In this document: positions 17,707 to 25,865 of the stretch, in pieces
Numbering within the stretch: position 1 is the stretch's first letter
Layout: each line of letters opens with the position of its first letter
Source of the DNA: Nocardia yamanashiensis NBRC 100130
GTDB taxonomy: Bacteria > Actinomycetota > Actinomycetes > Mycobacteriales > Mycobacteriaceae
DNA: 64,000 nt
NCBI RefSeq assembly: GCF_001613325.1
Contig: NZ_BDCD01000014.1
Span: 248,001 to 312,000, forward strand
Direction of reading: 5' to 3'
Program-made: the position numbers and the translations under genes
Notes under the pieces: generated by a model
The model's database searches: none
Told to the model about the DNA's origin: nothing
The model's input: only the letters and a program-made list of their open reading frames with translations

Positions 17707-18251
17707 TGTCGCGGCCGGGCTGCCACCGCACGGTTGGTGCGTCTATTTGCCCAGCCCGCAGGCATTATCGTGCATTGTCTCCGGGTGCGTGGTTCGGCGA
17801 CGGCTTCAGACGAGTGGGTTCGCCTGTCCGGTTTCCAGTCCATTGCCAGGGTGCAGTGAGGGACCCAGTTCCCTGGCCGGTAGTGATCCCACAATCCGGC
17901 GCTGCCGGACGCGATGGCTGCGCGCAGTGCCGCGTGAGTGTTCAGGAGTGCGGCATTGCTGGTCACCCCGAGGAACAGGACGGCCGCTTCGCCCGGGAAG
18001 GTGCCGAGTACAGGCATTGTCAGCTCGGTCCCGGGAGTCTGTTCGAGGAGACTGCGTGCACGATCGTCCACCTCGAATTGCTCTGCTACGGCGAGCGTGA
18101 CTTGTGGGCGGTGCCGCCGGTGTGACCTTGTGGCCAAGCTCTGCAGACCGGCGTCTTCCAGACGGTTCCACAGTTCCCGAACGGCAGCGTCTCCCACCGA
18201 ATCGAGGAAGAGTTCCAATGCGTATGTCACGATCTCGATCATCGCAGGCAT
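17568..18251 (-). pseudogene. 2'-5' RNA ligase (LigT)-like gene, probably decaying
   Basis: The first ~145 residues match the 2H phosphoesterase fold, with FLDSVGDAAVRELWNRLEDAGLQS and the second catalytic motif intact (WVPHCTLAMD, HxT). The first motif, normally RPHVTL, reads RPQVTL, so one catalytic His is lost. After CTLAMDWKPD the frame becomes Arg/Thr-rich and no longer resembles the family, and it runs 139 bases antisense into a convergent gene. Typical members are 170-180 residues; this frame is 227. A frameshift soon after the second motif plus loss of catalysis suggests a pseudogene. An active but divergent protein cannot be excluded. Confidence 0.5.
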
Positions 18252-18641
18252 GGTCCGGGGTCATGCCGGTCGCGATTGCCGGTCGGCGGCAGGCGAATTC
18301 GCGTGGATGGATAATGGCGAGTTCGGTCGACACCACTTCAGCTCAGCCTGTTGACCTTCGCCCGCCCTCGCTGCCCGGCTCGGTCAGCGGACCACGCGGT
18401 ATCACGGCGCGCCGGAAGTTCGGGGCCATAGAGGCGGGATTCGAACCCGCGCCCTCCCACGTGTCGTGTCGGTGATCTACCGCTGATCTACTCCATGGCC
18501 GTCAGCGAGTCTACAGTGCGCGTGCGCGGCCGAGATGAACACGGGCCGTTCAACTTCCGGCTACCAGCTGAGCCGGTTTCGAACGAGCGGTCGGCGGCAG
18601 TCCGTGTTCCAATCGGCGAGTTTGGTCTGCCGACCACGGTG
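18252..18641. other. 390-base stretch without a protein gene
   Basis: Between the LigT-like frame and the TY-Chap/DUF6301 gene. It contains the degenerate tRNA at 18426-18497. I see no convincing protein-coding frame or terminator in the rest. Confidence 0.5.
18426..18497 (-). tRNA. degenerate tRNA-Val(GAC)-like sequence
   Basis: Read on the minus strand it folds into a cloverleaf: a 7-bp acceptor (CATGGAG/CTCTATG), D-arm GATC-AGCGGTA-GATC, an anticodon arm CCGAC-ACGACAC-GTGGG and a canonical T-arm GCGGG-TTCGAAT-CCCGC. Defects are a G-G mismatch in the anticodon stem, C instead of the invariant T at position 33, and a G-T pair in the acceptor. No CCA is encoded. The loop would give anticodon GAC (Val). 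It is best read as a tRNA relic or an unusual isoacceptor; no integrase is nearby. Confidence 0.5.
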
Positions 18642-19700
18642 TCAGACGTCTTCTGACTCATCCACCAGTCGCTGATGGACCGGGTCGGTGAAGGTCAGCA
18701 AGACGGTTTGCGCGCTGATCTCGAGGGAGATCACCACATTAGGAAGATCCCAGCCGACCTCGACTTCGGACCCTGTGCTGTTGCGGTTCGGCCTGCCTAA
18801 CTCAGTGACGATCGGTCCGGACAGCGCAGCGAAGCAGTCGAGCATTGCTTTGGCGACGTCGGCGTGGCGCACCGTGGGAAGGTCCGGGTCGGGAGCGGTG
18901 TCACTGACGCAGACACTGATCGATCGCACCGAATCGCAGGAGGCGAAGAGGTACGAAACAGGTTCGTTGACAGCCATATTGGTTGCGATCGTGTCGGGTA
19001 GCTGGTTGCTGTCGGGGACCTGCCAGCACAGCGACGAACCGAATCGCCTCAGGTCGCCGATGGTCCAGGTCCAGTCAAAATTCTCAGCGGCACGGACGAG
19101 CGCGAGTGCTCCCGGGATGTCGGGGTGCACATCGACCGGTGTCCAGGCTTTGCTGTGCCGGAGTGCCTGCGAGGCAGGGGATGCCGCTGCGCGCGCCCAC
19201 TCCGGACGATGAGGTTCCAATCCGAGTGCGGTGATGTCGGGGACGGCGGGCGAGTCGCGGATTCCTGTCTCTACGCGGAACAGTGAAGGGGTCTCAAACC
19301 GCAGGACGTCACGCAATGCCTGCACTACCTTCTCGGCGACGGCATCGTAGATCTTCGGCGGTGCGGGCCATCCAATGGTCATGTGCCAGTTGGAGTATGC
19401 CCCCGACGGCGGTGTCCACCCTTGACCGGTCAGCGTCGCCGAGTCCCCGGCACCTAGTCGATGAACAGCGTCCGCGCCGGTATCGGGCAGGACGTCGAAC
19501 CACAGGTGATCACGCATAACGACGAACTGCGCGCCACCGTTGTTGCCACTATGAAGGAGCAGGTAACCGGTATCGGGCAACCGGGACAGCGTCAACGACA
19601 AACCCGCCGAGAACTTCGCCCACCCGTCGGCATCGTCGGCCAGCACTCCCATTCCTTCCCCCGGCAAAGGCACCGTTTCCTCGGTGAGGGATCCGACCAT
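18642..19700 (-). CDS. TY-Chap-like / DUF6301 protein
   Basis: 352 residues from ATG at 19700; the frame is open upstream to 19823, but that part is unlike protein. The N-terminal half has WAKFSAGLSLTLSRLPDTGYLLLH and NWHMTIGWPAPPKIYDAVAEKVVQALRDVL, which resemble TY-Chap (type VII secretion chaperone-like) domains. The C-terminal ~130 residues match DUF6301: WTIGDLRRFGSSLCW, EPVSYLFASCDSVRSISVCVSD, MLDCFAALSGPIVTELG and WDLPNVVISLEISAQTVLLTF. Such proteins occur in ESX-associated and immunity-like loci of Nocardia. No ESX or toxin gene is in this window. Domain naming is from memory and moderately sure. Confidence 0.6.
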   Translation of the reverse strand: MVGSLTEETVPLPGEGMGVLADDADGWAKFSAGLSLTLSRLPDTGYLLLHSGNNGGAQFVVMRDHLWFDVLPDTGADAVHRLGAGDSATLTGQGWTPPSGAYSNWHMTIGWPAPPKIYDAVAEKVVQALRDVLRFETPSLFRVETGIRDSPAVPDITALGLEPHRPEWARAAASPASQALRHSKAWTPVDVHPDIPGALALVRAAENFDWTWTIGDLRRFGSSLCWQVPDSNQLPDTIATNMAVNEPVSYLFASCDSVRSISVCVSDTAPDPDLPTVRHADVAKAMLDCFAALSGPIVTELGRPNRNSTGSEVEVGWDLPNVVISLEISAQTVLLTFTDPVHQRLVDESEDV

Positions 19701-19769
19701 ACTGCCGCGCCGTTCGGACCGCATGCTCCGTCCCACTACACTTCCGAAACTCGGTATTTGCGTGCACGC

Positions 19770-19798
19770 GCCGGCCGAGTCCGCGGTGGTTCCGAACG
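19770..19798. repeat. dispersed repeat A, copy 1
   Basis: GCCGGCCGAG, a C/T position, then CCGCGG and GGTTCCGAACG; related to 21080-21109, differing by a substitution and a small indel. It lies upstream of the DUF6301 gene. Confidence 0.5.
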
Positions 19799-19841
19799 CG
19801 CGGGTCGCGGCGTTACAGTGCACCGTAATCGGCTGGAATGA

Positions 19842-20964
19842 TCATTCGGAGGGTATCCTGATCGACTCGGGAGAAGTGGACAAGTCGAAGGTAGCCAGTG
19901 GTAGGGGATGGCCCGTCGCGGTCATGAGCAGCCTCGGTTTGTGGGTGTACCTGCCCGTCGAGGGTTCACGAGTGTGGTCGCCGGTTTCCGTGCAGACGTC
20001 GAGGTCGACGTGGTTCAGGAACACGACCGTCGCAGTGGCTGCGGCCCGGGCGTGTTCTTTGCTGTTCGGCCACGAGCGGACCGCTTGTCCGTCGCCATGA
20101 TCGGTGAACCCGTGTGCGTTGAGGTAGGCGCTGGTGTGTTCGGAAGTCCGTGCGTAGAGCCGGATCTCGGCGAGGGAGAGTTCGAGGCGGGCGTATCGGT
20201 GTGGTGTCTGCTCGGGGGCGGAGAATTCCACTCGAAGGTTGTCGGGTCCGGGGCCTAGCGCGCGCATGGCGAGGTGGACATCTTCCAGTAGGTCGGTCAG
20301 GACACCGCGAAGGTGGCGGGGCGTGTAGATCGTCCAGACCCTCCTCCAGACCGTCGTGTTGCCCGGCGTCGTTGCCTTGCCAGGTGTGGTGAATCGTGTA
20401 ATCGTCTGCGCTGGTTCGCTTCTGATCGCCCTCGTCGGTGAGGTACCGATCGTCCTCGCCCAGCAAATCCAGGTAGCTGCTGTCCTGATATTTCCACGCG
20501 TGCCATCGGTCATCGGCGTCGGATTCCGCGGAACAGACCTCCAAAGACAGTCTCCCCGTGTCGCCGAGTATCAGCTTGCGAATCGCGTCGTTGTCGGGGA
20601 ACGCCCACCACGCTTGTAGATCGCCTCGTCCGCAATAGAACGAGGGCGTGCCCCACTCCTGTATCGCGAGGTCGAGGTAGGGCCGGAATTGCTCGGGACC
20701 GATGTCGGCAATATCGATGGTCAGGGTGACCCACCGTCCGCCGCCGAAGAACGGGAGCCGCGACGCCGTCTTGCCGTAGGGGTCCTCGTCTTCGAATAGC
20801 CAGCCGCCGGAGGGGATCCCGGGCACAGTGACATCACGTCCGCTCACCCGCCAGCCCAGCCTTCGGATTGCCTTCTTGACCTGTCCGCGCTTGCAGTCCC
20901 CGAAGTCAGCGGTGCGCAGGCCGGATAGAACCTCGGTGAAGCAGAGATCAGTCACAGAATTCAC
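19842..20964 (-). pseudogene. frameshifted TY-Chap/DUF6301-like gene
   Basis: Two overlapping minus-strand frames make one protein. The first runs from 20964 with convincing sequence (RWVTLTIDIADIGPEQFRPYLDLAIQEWGTPSFYC, GRLSLEVCSAESDADDRW, to about residue 200, near 20367). Beyond that it turns into low-complexity Arg/Pro sequence, while the second frame becomes protein-like (WRRVWTIYTPRHLRGVLTDLLEDVHLAM, then NLRVEFSAPEQTPHRYARLELSLAEIRLYARTSEHTSAYLNAHGF) and ends at 19842. The switch lies at about 20330-20370. The intact product would be ~370 residues. It is either a real frameshift or a sequencing error. The domain is unnamed; it sits next to the DUF6301 gene and may be related. Confidence 0.6.
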
Positions 20965-21358
20965 ACTGGGCGACAGTAGCGCCCTAGGTCCGTTGGCTGG
21001 TTACTGCCTTCGTCAGCGTCCGGTTACAACCAGACGCTGGATGTACTCGACTTCCTATCCTCGGCATGTCCGTGCTCTCGCCGGCCGAGCCCGCGGCCGG
21101 TTCCGAACGGCCTTGTAAGCGGCTAGTAGTGAGTTTCATGGGCGTTGATGACTTCCGTGCCTGGGTTCAAGCATCGGCTGGTGAACCTGAGCGCATCTCG
21201 ACACCAACCGACAGGGGCTTCATCCGTGTGCGCGAATGTCGGCGCTGTTGGAACAGATGCGGGTCTTAGCGTCCTGCCGCGCCCGCCCACTGGTGACCGC
21301 TTGTCATGCTCAACCCCTAAGCTACTGCGGCACAACCGATACGACCGTAGGAGAGTCC
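20965..21358. other. 394-base intergenic stretch with a repeat copy
   Basis: No convincing gene. It contains repeat A copy 2 (21080-21119). A short plus-strand frame at 21138-21269 (about 43 residues, ending CRRCWNRCGS) has no ribosome site and no recognised family, so I do not call it. Confidence 0.4.
21080..21119. repeat. dispersed repeat A, copy 2
   Basis: GCCGGCCGAGC-CCGCGGCCGG-TTCCGAACGG-CCTTGTAAG. The last 20 bases match 23069-23088 at 19 of 20 positions, and the first 30 match 19770-19798 closely. It is intergenic. Confidence 0.6.
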
Positions 21359-21949
21359 TTGTCCGAGCACCCCCGCCAGCAGCTCGCACCGCTGCCCCGC
21401 TCGGCGGAGTTCGCCCTGATTTCAACAGCTGTGCTGCTGGCCCCGGATGAGAACTGGGCATCTCACCTCGTCCAGATGGTCACTGACGCGCTGAACGACC
21501 CTGATGAATTCAAACAGGAACATCGCAACTGGCTCGACGAACGTCCGTGCACCCCTCTCGAACTCGCGCGTGAAGCGCTCATCGTCTCCCTGGGCGGAGG
21601 TATGTGGGGCCGGGAGGCGTACCTGGCCGCGTGCGATCACAAAGACGGTGCCGTCGACGTCTTCGACCGGTTGCGCTACGTGTCCCGCAACTGGAAGAAC
21701 CCGTTGGACCTGGATCCCACCAGCCTTGGATTCTCTGAGCCTGCCGAGGTTGACGGTGATAGCTACGTGCGCGAAGCGGCCGGGAGATGCTATGCGGTCG
21801 GTCTGGCGCTGTTTCGCTTGTGGCGAGGTGACAGTTACGACTTGGGCTTCGTACGAGCCGACCGTAGCGCTCTGCTACTGATCGACGCGGCCGCCGCCGG
21901 CTTCACCTACGAGGCGGACCACTTTTTCGAGATCGTGAAACACAGGTAG
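21359..21949 (+). CDS. hypothetical protein, 196 residues
   Basis: No family recognised. A TTG start at 21359 is chosen because TAGGAGAG lies just before it and the upstream frame is not protein-like. The protein is soluble and mostly helical, with VTDALNDPDEFKQEHRNWLDERPCTPLELAREALIVSLGGGMW and an aromatic C-terminus (DRSALLLIDAAAAGFTYEADHFFEIVKHR). It belongs to the run of small orphan proteins in this accessory stretch. Confidence 0.55.
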   Translation: MSEHPRQQLAPLPRSAEFALISTAVLLAPDENWASHLVQMVTDALNDPDEFKQEHRNWLDERPCTPLELAREALIVSLGGGMWGREAYLAACDHKDGAVDVFDRLRYVSRNWKNPLDLDPTSLGFSEPAEVDGDSYVREAAGRCYAVGLALFRLWRGDSYDLGFVRADRSALLLIDAAAAGFTYEADHFFEIVKHR

Positions 21950-22045
21950 CGAGCTCGCCAGTTGTCAGATGCAGACATCCGGCCGATCTCGGATCGCCAC
22001 GGCCGGTTGATCTTCCGCAGCACCACGCTGGCCGATTCGGTCAGT

Positions 22046-22071
22046 GCGACCAGCGGCATGACAGTGCGTTG
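22046..22071. repeat. dispersed repeat B, copy 1
   Basis: A 26-base unit, GCGACCAGCGGCATGACAGT then GCGTTG, matching 23024-23049 at 23 of 26 positions. Intergenic, just before the DUF6881 gene. Confidence 0.55.
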
Positions 22072-22109
22072 CTCATGTGATGGGATCACAGTCGCGAGAA
22101 GGGAAGCCA

Positions 22110-22934
22110 GTGTTCAGTGAAGCCGACCATCGAAATGCTGTGGCCGAACAGCAACAGGAGCTAATGCAGAGGATCGTCGATGAGGTGGTCGGTGTTGTCG
22201 GCACGAACACCGAACCGCTGAACTGGACGCAGATGGAGCTGGCCTGGACGGTGGAGGACGGGAGGGCACTCGAAGTCGAGATCGGCATCACCACCACTGA
22301 CGGTCCGTTTCTGGGCTGGCTGGACTTGCCTGTCGGAGTCCCACACGCATTGCGGGAGCTGTGGCAGTGGTCGCCGATGGCCGGACTCGGGACGTGGTCC
22401 ACTCTTCGCCTGCTCATCCAGCCCGGGCGTGAGTTCACCACGCAGTTCGGGTATGACCCGGTGGAATCAAGTCGCTATCTCTACACCGATGCAGATCCGA
22501 AACCGCACCTCTACCCGCGGGAGAAGCGCGCGGAGTGGATTCAGGATCTCCTGCCGGAAGCCCGGCGGCACACGGACCGGTATCGCCCGCCCAACTGGGG
22601 GCCATTTGCTTCCGGTTGGAGCAGCCCGGCAAAGGATTTCGCTCCGGACGAATCTGGCATGCGGTATTTCAAGGTCACCAAGCCGAGCACGGAGAACGAC
22701 GAAGGGTACGAGATCCTCAGCGAGGTCGACGACGAAGGATTCGAGTCTCGGAAGGTCCAGAAGTTCCGCGACGGCCGCACAGAGTGTGCCGGTGGGTTCG
22801 TCCAGACCGATCGCACGTGGCTGGATGACGACCTCGTCGATCTCGCAACGTTGTCAGCGGATCCGAATGTCATTGCAGCCGAGATTACTCCGTCGCAGTT
22901 CCAAGCAGAATGGCTGGCCAGCGGCGGCTGGTAA
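22110..22934 (+). CDS. protein with C-terminal DUF6881 domain
   Basis: 274 residues from GTG 22110, which follows AGAAGGGAAG; ATG 22077 would add 11 residues but has no ribosome site. The N-terminal ~150 residues (NWTQMELAWTVEDGRALEVEIGITTTDG, PVGVPHALRELWQWSP, FTTQFGYDPVES) resemble YezG-like immunity folds only vaguely. The C-terminal ~85 residues match DUF6881: RYFKVTKPS...GYEILSEVDDEGFESRKVQKFRDGR, then LATLSADPNVIAAEITPSQFQAEW. DUF6881 proteins are small, of unknown function and frequently found among immunity genes. The two-domain fusion fits a combined immunity-type protein, but this is inference. Confidence 0.65.
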   Translation: MFSEADHRNAVAEQQQELMQRIVDEVVGVVGTNTEPLNWTQMELAWTVEDGRALEVEIGITTTDGPFLGWLDLPVGVPHALRELWQWSPMAGLGTWSTLRLLIQPGREFTTQFGYDPVESSRYLYTDADPKPHLYPREKRAEWIQDLLPEARRHTDRYRPPNWGPFASGWSSPAKDFAPDESGMRYFKVTKPSTENDEGYEILSEVDDEGFESRKVQKFRDGRTECAGGFVQTDRTWLDDDLVDLATLSADPNVIAAEITPSQFQAEWLASGGW

Positions 22935-23023
22935 CAGGCTGCCTGAGGTTGTTCGCGAATCTATATCCGACATTCGGCATGAGGGTGCGTTCGCTGGCGG
23001 GCACCGCAGCCGTCCTGAACCGA

Positions 23024-23049
23024 GCGATCAGCGGCATGATGGTGCGTTG
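23024..23049. repeat. dispersed repeat B, copy 2
   Basis: GCGATCAGCGGCATGATGGT then GCGTTG, 23 of 26 positions identical to 22046-22071. Repeat A copy 3 follows 19 bases later, so the two elements occur as a composite here. Confidence 0.55.
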
Positions 23050-23068
23050 GGCCGACCGTGGCTTGGCC

Positions 23069-23088
23069 GTTCCGAACGGTCTTGTAAG
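23069..23088. repeat. dispersed repeat A, copy 3 (3' part)
   Basis: GTTCCGAACGGTCTTGTAAG, 19 of 20 positions identical to 21100-21119. Confidence 0.6.
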
Positions 23089-23208
23089 TGTCTGAGGATG
23101 GACTGTTGCATCAGACCGGGTTGGTTGCCCGGAACGGGTGGCTCCGCAGTCGTGTTGCGCCGCTAGGCTCCCGGGTTGTCGTGGCATTCTGACAGGCGGG
23201 AATTGGGT

Positions 23209-23793
23209 ATGGCTGAGACTGATTCCGAACTCGCAGTGCTGTGCACTGTGGCAGAACTGTTGGCGCCCGGCGAGCCGCGGGTGGCCGAGGCGGTCCGTGA
23301 GGAGGTCCGAGGGCAGGGTGTCGACGGTTGGGGTGTGCTTGTCGAAGCGTTGACCGGAGCTGTTGACGGTATCGAACGTATGGCGGTCATCGCAGCCAAG
23401 GATTACCCCAATTCGGTACGGCGGCAGGTGGAGTCGTTGGCGGCATACCCTACGGCGCTGTCCTGGGATTGGTGCTCGTCGTTCGACCGTGAGCATGCCG
23501 ACGATCATCCTGCGGACTACATGGAAGCGTTCCTCGAGGAGGTCGGCGAGCACGCGGTCACCGCTGGAGTCGTGCTGGCGACGCTGGAGGCGGGTGCGTA
23601 CTACTTGGTCTTCGTGACGTCCAGTCAGTACGACAAGCTTGCGCGGCAGCTGGCCACCATCGGCAGGCGCGCCGAGGTTGTTCGACGTGGCTGCTGGACG
23701 AATCAAGGCCCGGGTGCAGCGGCTGCCATCCGCACATGGGCCAGAACGCAGGGGCGCAAGGTTTCCGTGCGAGGACGACTCGAGCCATCTTGA
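23209..23793 (+). CDS. hypothetical protein, DUF6630-like
   Basis: 194 residues from ATG 23209 (GGCGGGAATTGGGT upstream). The sequence ELAVLCTVAELLAPGEPRVAEAVREEVRGQGVDGWGVLVEAL and the later AYYLVFVTSSQYDKLARQLATIGRRAEVV resemble DUF6630 proteins, which are small cytoplasmic proteins of unknown function; the match is from memory and weak. A Trp/acidic stretch (LSWDWCSSFDREHADDHPADY) lies in the middle. Gene neighbours are other immunity-like orphan proteins. Confidence 0.5.
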   Translation: MAETDSELAVLCTVAELLAPGEPRVAEAVREEVRGQGVDGWGVLVEALTGAVDGIERMAVIAAKDYPNSVRRQVESLAAYPTALSWDWCSSFDREHADDHPADYMEAFLEEVGEHAVTAGVVLATLEAGAYYLVFVTSSQYDKLARQLATIGRRAEVVRRGCWTNQGPGAAAAIRTWARTQGRKVSVRGRLEPS

Positions 23794-24014
23794 ACTCGTT
23801 ACGCGGATCTGAGATTGGCGTCGTCCGCCGACCTTTCGATCGGGTGCGCCGAACTGGTGACACGCTTGGACGTCCCAGGCCGGATGGGCAGTACGGGAGG
23901 ATAACCACACGGCGCAGCTGTCTCGGACGCTGTTTTGCCGTCGGGATGGGCTGCGGCTATATTCCCGAATCCGGGGAGGAGATCCACTCTCTCCGGTTTA
24001 CGGGATGGGAATCA

Positions 24015-24437
24015 ATGACGATCAGCAAATTCGCGGCGACAGCGCTGTTTTCGGTTGCCGCGACCACGGCTCTCGCCGGCACCGCGCAGGCGGCGCCGGG
24101 GGAAAGCCAGCCGGTGGTGGCGAATGCCGCGCCGAGCGTGGAGGGTGTGCAGGCGGCTGCTCCGGTCGCGTTGACGGCGGAGCAGGCGCAGTACTGCAAG
24201 ACCGCGATCATCAACGGGATGATCGGGATGGCTACCGGTTCGGCGGTTGGGCTGGTGACCGGTTCCGGTATCGGTGCGGCGCCCGGGGCGATCATCGGCA
24301 GTCTCTTGGGTGCTGAGTTCCCGGCGGGGCCGATGCCTGGCCCGAATTCGAGTACCGGCAGCGCGCTTGCGCCCGAATCCCCTGCGGGCGTGCCCGTGCT
24401 CTACCGGTGCGGCGGAATTTTCGCTTTCTTCCAGTAG
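24015..24437 (+). CDS. secreted glycine-zipper-like protein
   Basis: 140 residues. A Sec signal peptide is clear: MTISK, a hydrophobic FAATALFSVAATTALAG core, and a cleavage site after AQA (about residue 26). The mature part has an Ala/Val-rich linker, then a Gly-rich hydrophobic segment MIGMATGSAVGLVTGSGIGAAPGAIIGSLLG of glycine-zipper type, and a Pro-rich tail. Two Cys residues (YCKTA and YRCGG) could form a disulfide. It probably sits at the cell envelope. ATG at 24015 follows GGGA. No family named; similar small secreted proteins are common in Nocardia. Confidence 0.65.
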   Translation: MTISKFAATALFSVAATTALAGTAQAAPGESQPVVANAAPSVEGVQAAAPVALTAEQAQYCKTAIINGMIGMATGSAVGLVTGSGIGAAPGAIIGSLLGAEFPAGPMPGPNSSTGSALAPESPAGVPVLYRCGGIFAFFQ

Positions 24438-24606
24438 TGCGTCCGGTCGCCGACCTGTGCCCGATGAGGGTGGTGGGTCGGCGTTTCGGCGTCCGCCTCG
24501 GTCATGCGGTACACGAACTCGCCGGATACGGTGACAGTCTCAGGCGTGACGGCCCCCGAGGGACCATCATGACAATGCTGTCGTAGTCCGGCGCTAACTT
24601 GGCCGT

Positions 24607-25035
24607 GTGACTAGGTTCGTGGACTTCAATCTCAAGCTGGCAGTTATCGAGGAACTCATGTACGGGGAGTCGCCCAAGCTTGCGCCGTGGTCCCTCGCAG
24701 ACGCGTTGAAAGCCAAGGGATTCGATGGTGATCTCTGGCAGTACTCCGCCGATAACTATTGGGACCAGGTCGTGCCGGAGGCGCAGGAGTACTTCGAGAG
24801 CCTTGAGCTTTCCGCTGAACTCCTCGACGGGGTCGAACAGCTCGTCTTCGACGGAGCCTGCCAGGTCTATTTCGAATGCTGCCCGCACTGGGACGGGGAG
24901 GGTGAGCAGTTCGACGTCGTCAGCCTCGACGACCTCTACCGCCTCCCGAATCTCGAGCGCATCCTGGGCGCGGAATTGCTTGCACCCCAACTCCAAGCAG
25001 ACCTGCGTGCCCGGGGCATCGAGCTGATTGACTAG
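24607..25035 (+). CDS. DUF6892 family protein
   Basis: 142 residues from GTG. The family blocks are well kept: FVDFNLKLAVIEELMYGE at the start, a central EAQEYFESLELSAELLDGVEQLVFDGACQVYFECCPHWDGEGEQFDV (about 60-103) and LPNLERI near the end. Function unknown; members behave as small soluble proteins, often clustered with immunity genes. It stands alone on the plus strand. Confidence 0.75.
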   Translation: MTRFVDFNLKLAVIEELMYGESPKLAPWSLADALKAKGFDGDLWQYSADNYWDQVVPEAQEYFESLELSAELLDGVEQLVFDGACQVYFECCPHWDGEGEQFDVVSLDDLYRLPNLERILGAELLAPQLQADLRARGIELID

Positions 25036-25264
25036 CCACATCGCCATGGGCGCGCCCCGGCGCGATGTCGGTGCGATCGGCTACAAATCGATGCACGGCA
25101 GAGCGTTTCGGCAAGAGGATTAAGGGTGGACGAGCAGAGCTCGGTGAACAGCGGGCTGGGCACTCCCGGGAGGCGACAAGGGAATCGCTACGAGAGGCCC
25201 GAGGTTCTCTTCGCGACCAGGTGATGGGATCGGTGTGGGAGCCGCACGATTCCGAAGCCTGCTG

Positions 25265-25450
25265 TCAGGCTCGGTGGCGTCCGTGGAGGCGGTGCAGGTT
25301 GCACACGGGGATGCGGTGGAAGATGCGGTCGCGGGTGGTGAAGACCGACTGGGCTGCTGCGTTTTTCGGGGCGGGGTCGGAGAGGGCGTAGCCGGCGGCG
25401 GCGGTGAGCGCTGACCAGGACGCCAGGGCGAGGAAGAGCACGGTGAGCAT
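25265..25450 (-). CDS. small membrane-anchored protein, 61 residues
   Basis: A single N-terminal hydrophobic segment (MLTVLFLALASWSALTAAAGYALS) followed by a basic tail with RIFHRIPVCNLHRLHGRHR. No family. It starts 22 bases after the end of the wHTH gene on the same strand, so they may form a two-gene unit. Confidence 0.4.
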   Translation of the reverse strand: MLTVLFLALASWSALTAAAGYALSDPAPKNAAAQSVFTTRDRIFHRIPVCNLHRLHGRHRA

Positions 25451-25472
25451 CGCTGTCGGCTCCGATGTGTGG

Positions 25473-25718
25473 TCAGCGGTGGTAGCGGGCGCGGGTGGAG
25501 AGGGTGCGGCGGCCGCGGTCGGTGATTTCCCAGCTGGCGATGCCGGCGCGGCGGCGGCCGGTGATGAGGCCGCGGGCGGAGAGTTTCGAGACCGCGCTGC
25601 GGGTGCGCCACAGGGTCAGCCGGGAGGATTGGGCGAGGGCGGGGATGGCGAGCAGGCCGCCGGGGGCGAGGGAATCGAGGACGGCGATTTGGGCTTGGTC
25701 GAGCCTGGAGTTGGTCAT
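25473..25718 (-). CDS. winged helix-turn-helix regulator, 81 residues
   Basis: A compact winged helix: QAQIAVLDSLAPGGLLAIPALAQSSRLTLWRTRSAVSKLSARGLI (about 8-52), then a wing GRRRAGIASWEITDRGRRTL. It resembles short MarR/PadR-type DNA-binding proteins lacking an effector domain. The start ATG at 25718 gives the compact domain. Probably a local repressor, perhaps of itself and the small membrane gene after it. Confidence 0.55.
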   Translation of the reverse strand: MTNSRLDQAQIAVLDSLAPGGLLAIPALAQSSRLTLWRTRSAVSKLSARGLITGRRRAGIASWEITDRGRRTLSTRARYHR

Positions 25719-25865
25719 GCGGAAACGATGAAGGGCAAGAGGCGGACGAGGGTGCGGGCGTGTCGACCTGGGAGAATTGGCGAAAATCCGCAGGTCGCTT
25801 CTCATGTGGGTCCTACGCTTCTCTCGGAGTGAGAAAAACTATTCGACCTGATGAGAGGGCAGGCG

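Noticed and set aside
18426..18497. tRNA-like sequence as an integration attachment site
   Set aside because: No integrase gene and no direct repeat of the 3' end seen in the window.
21138..21269. Short plus-strand ORF with a CRRCWNRC end
   Set aside because: No ribosome site, no family, and the region contains a dispersed repeat.
19770..23088. CRISPR array formed by the dispersed repeats
   Set aside because: Only two or three imperfect copies at irregular distances with genes between; no cas genes.
22885..23910. Minus-strand 341-codon frame over the DUF6630-like gene
   Set aside because: Ser/Arg/Pro-rich with no family match and no ribosome site; the plus-strand gene is more plausible.
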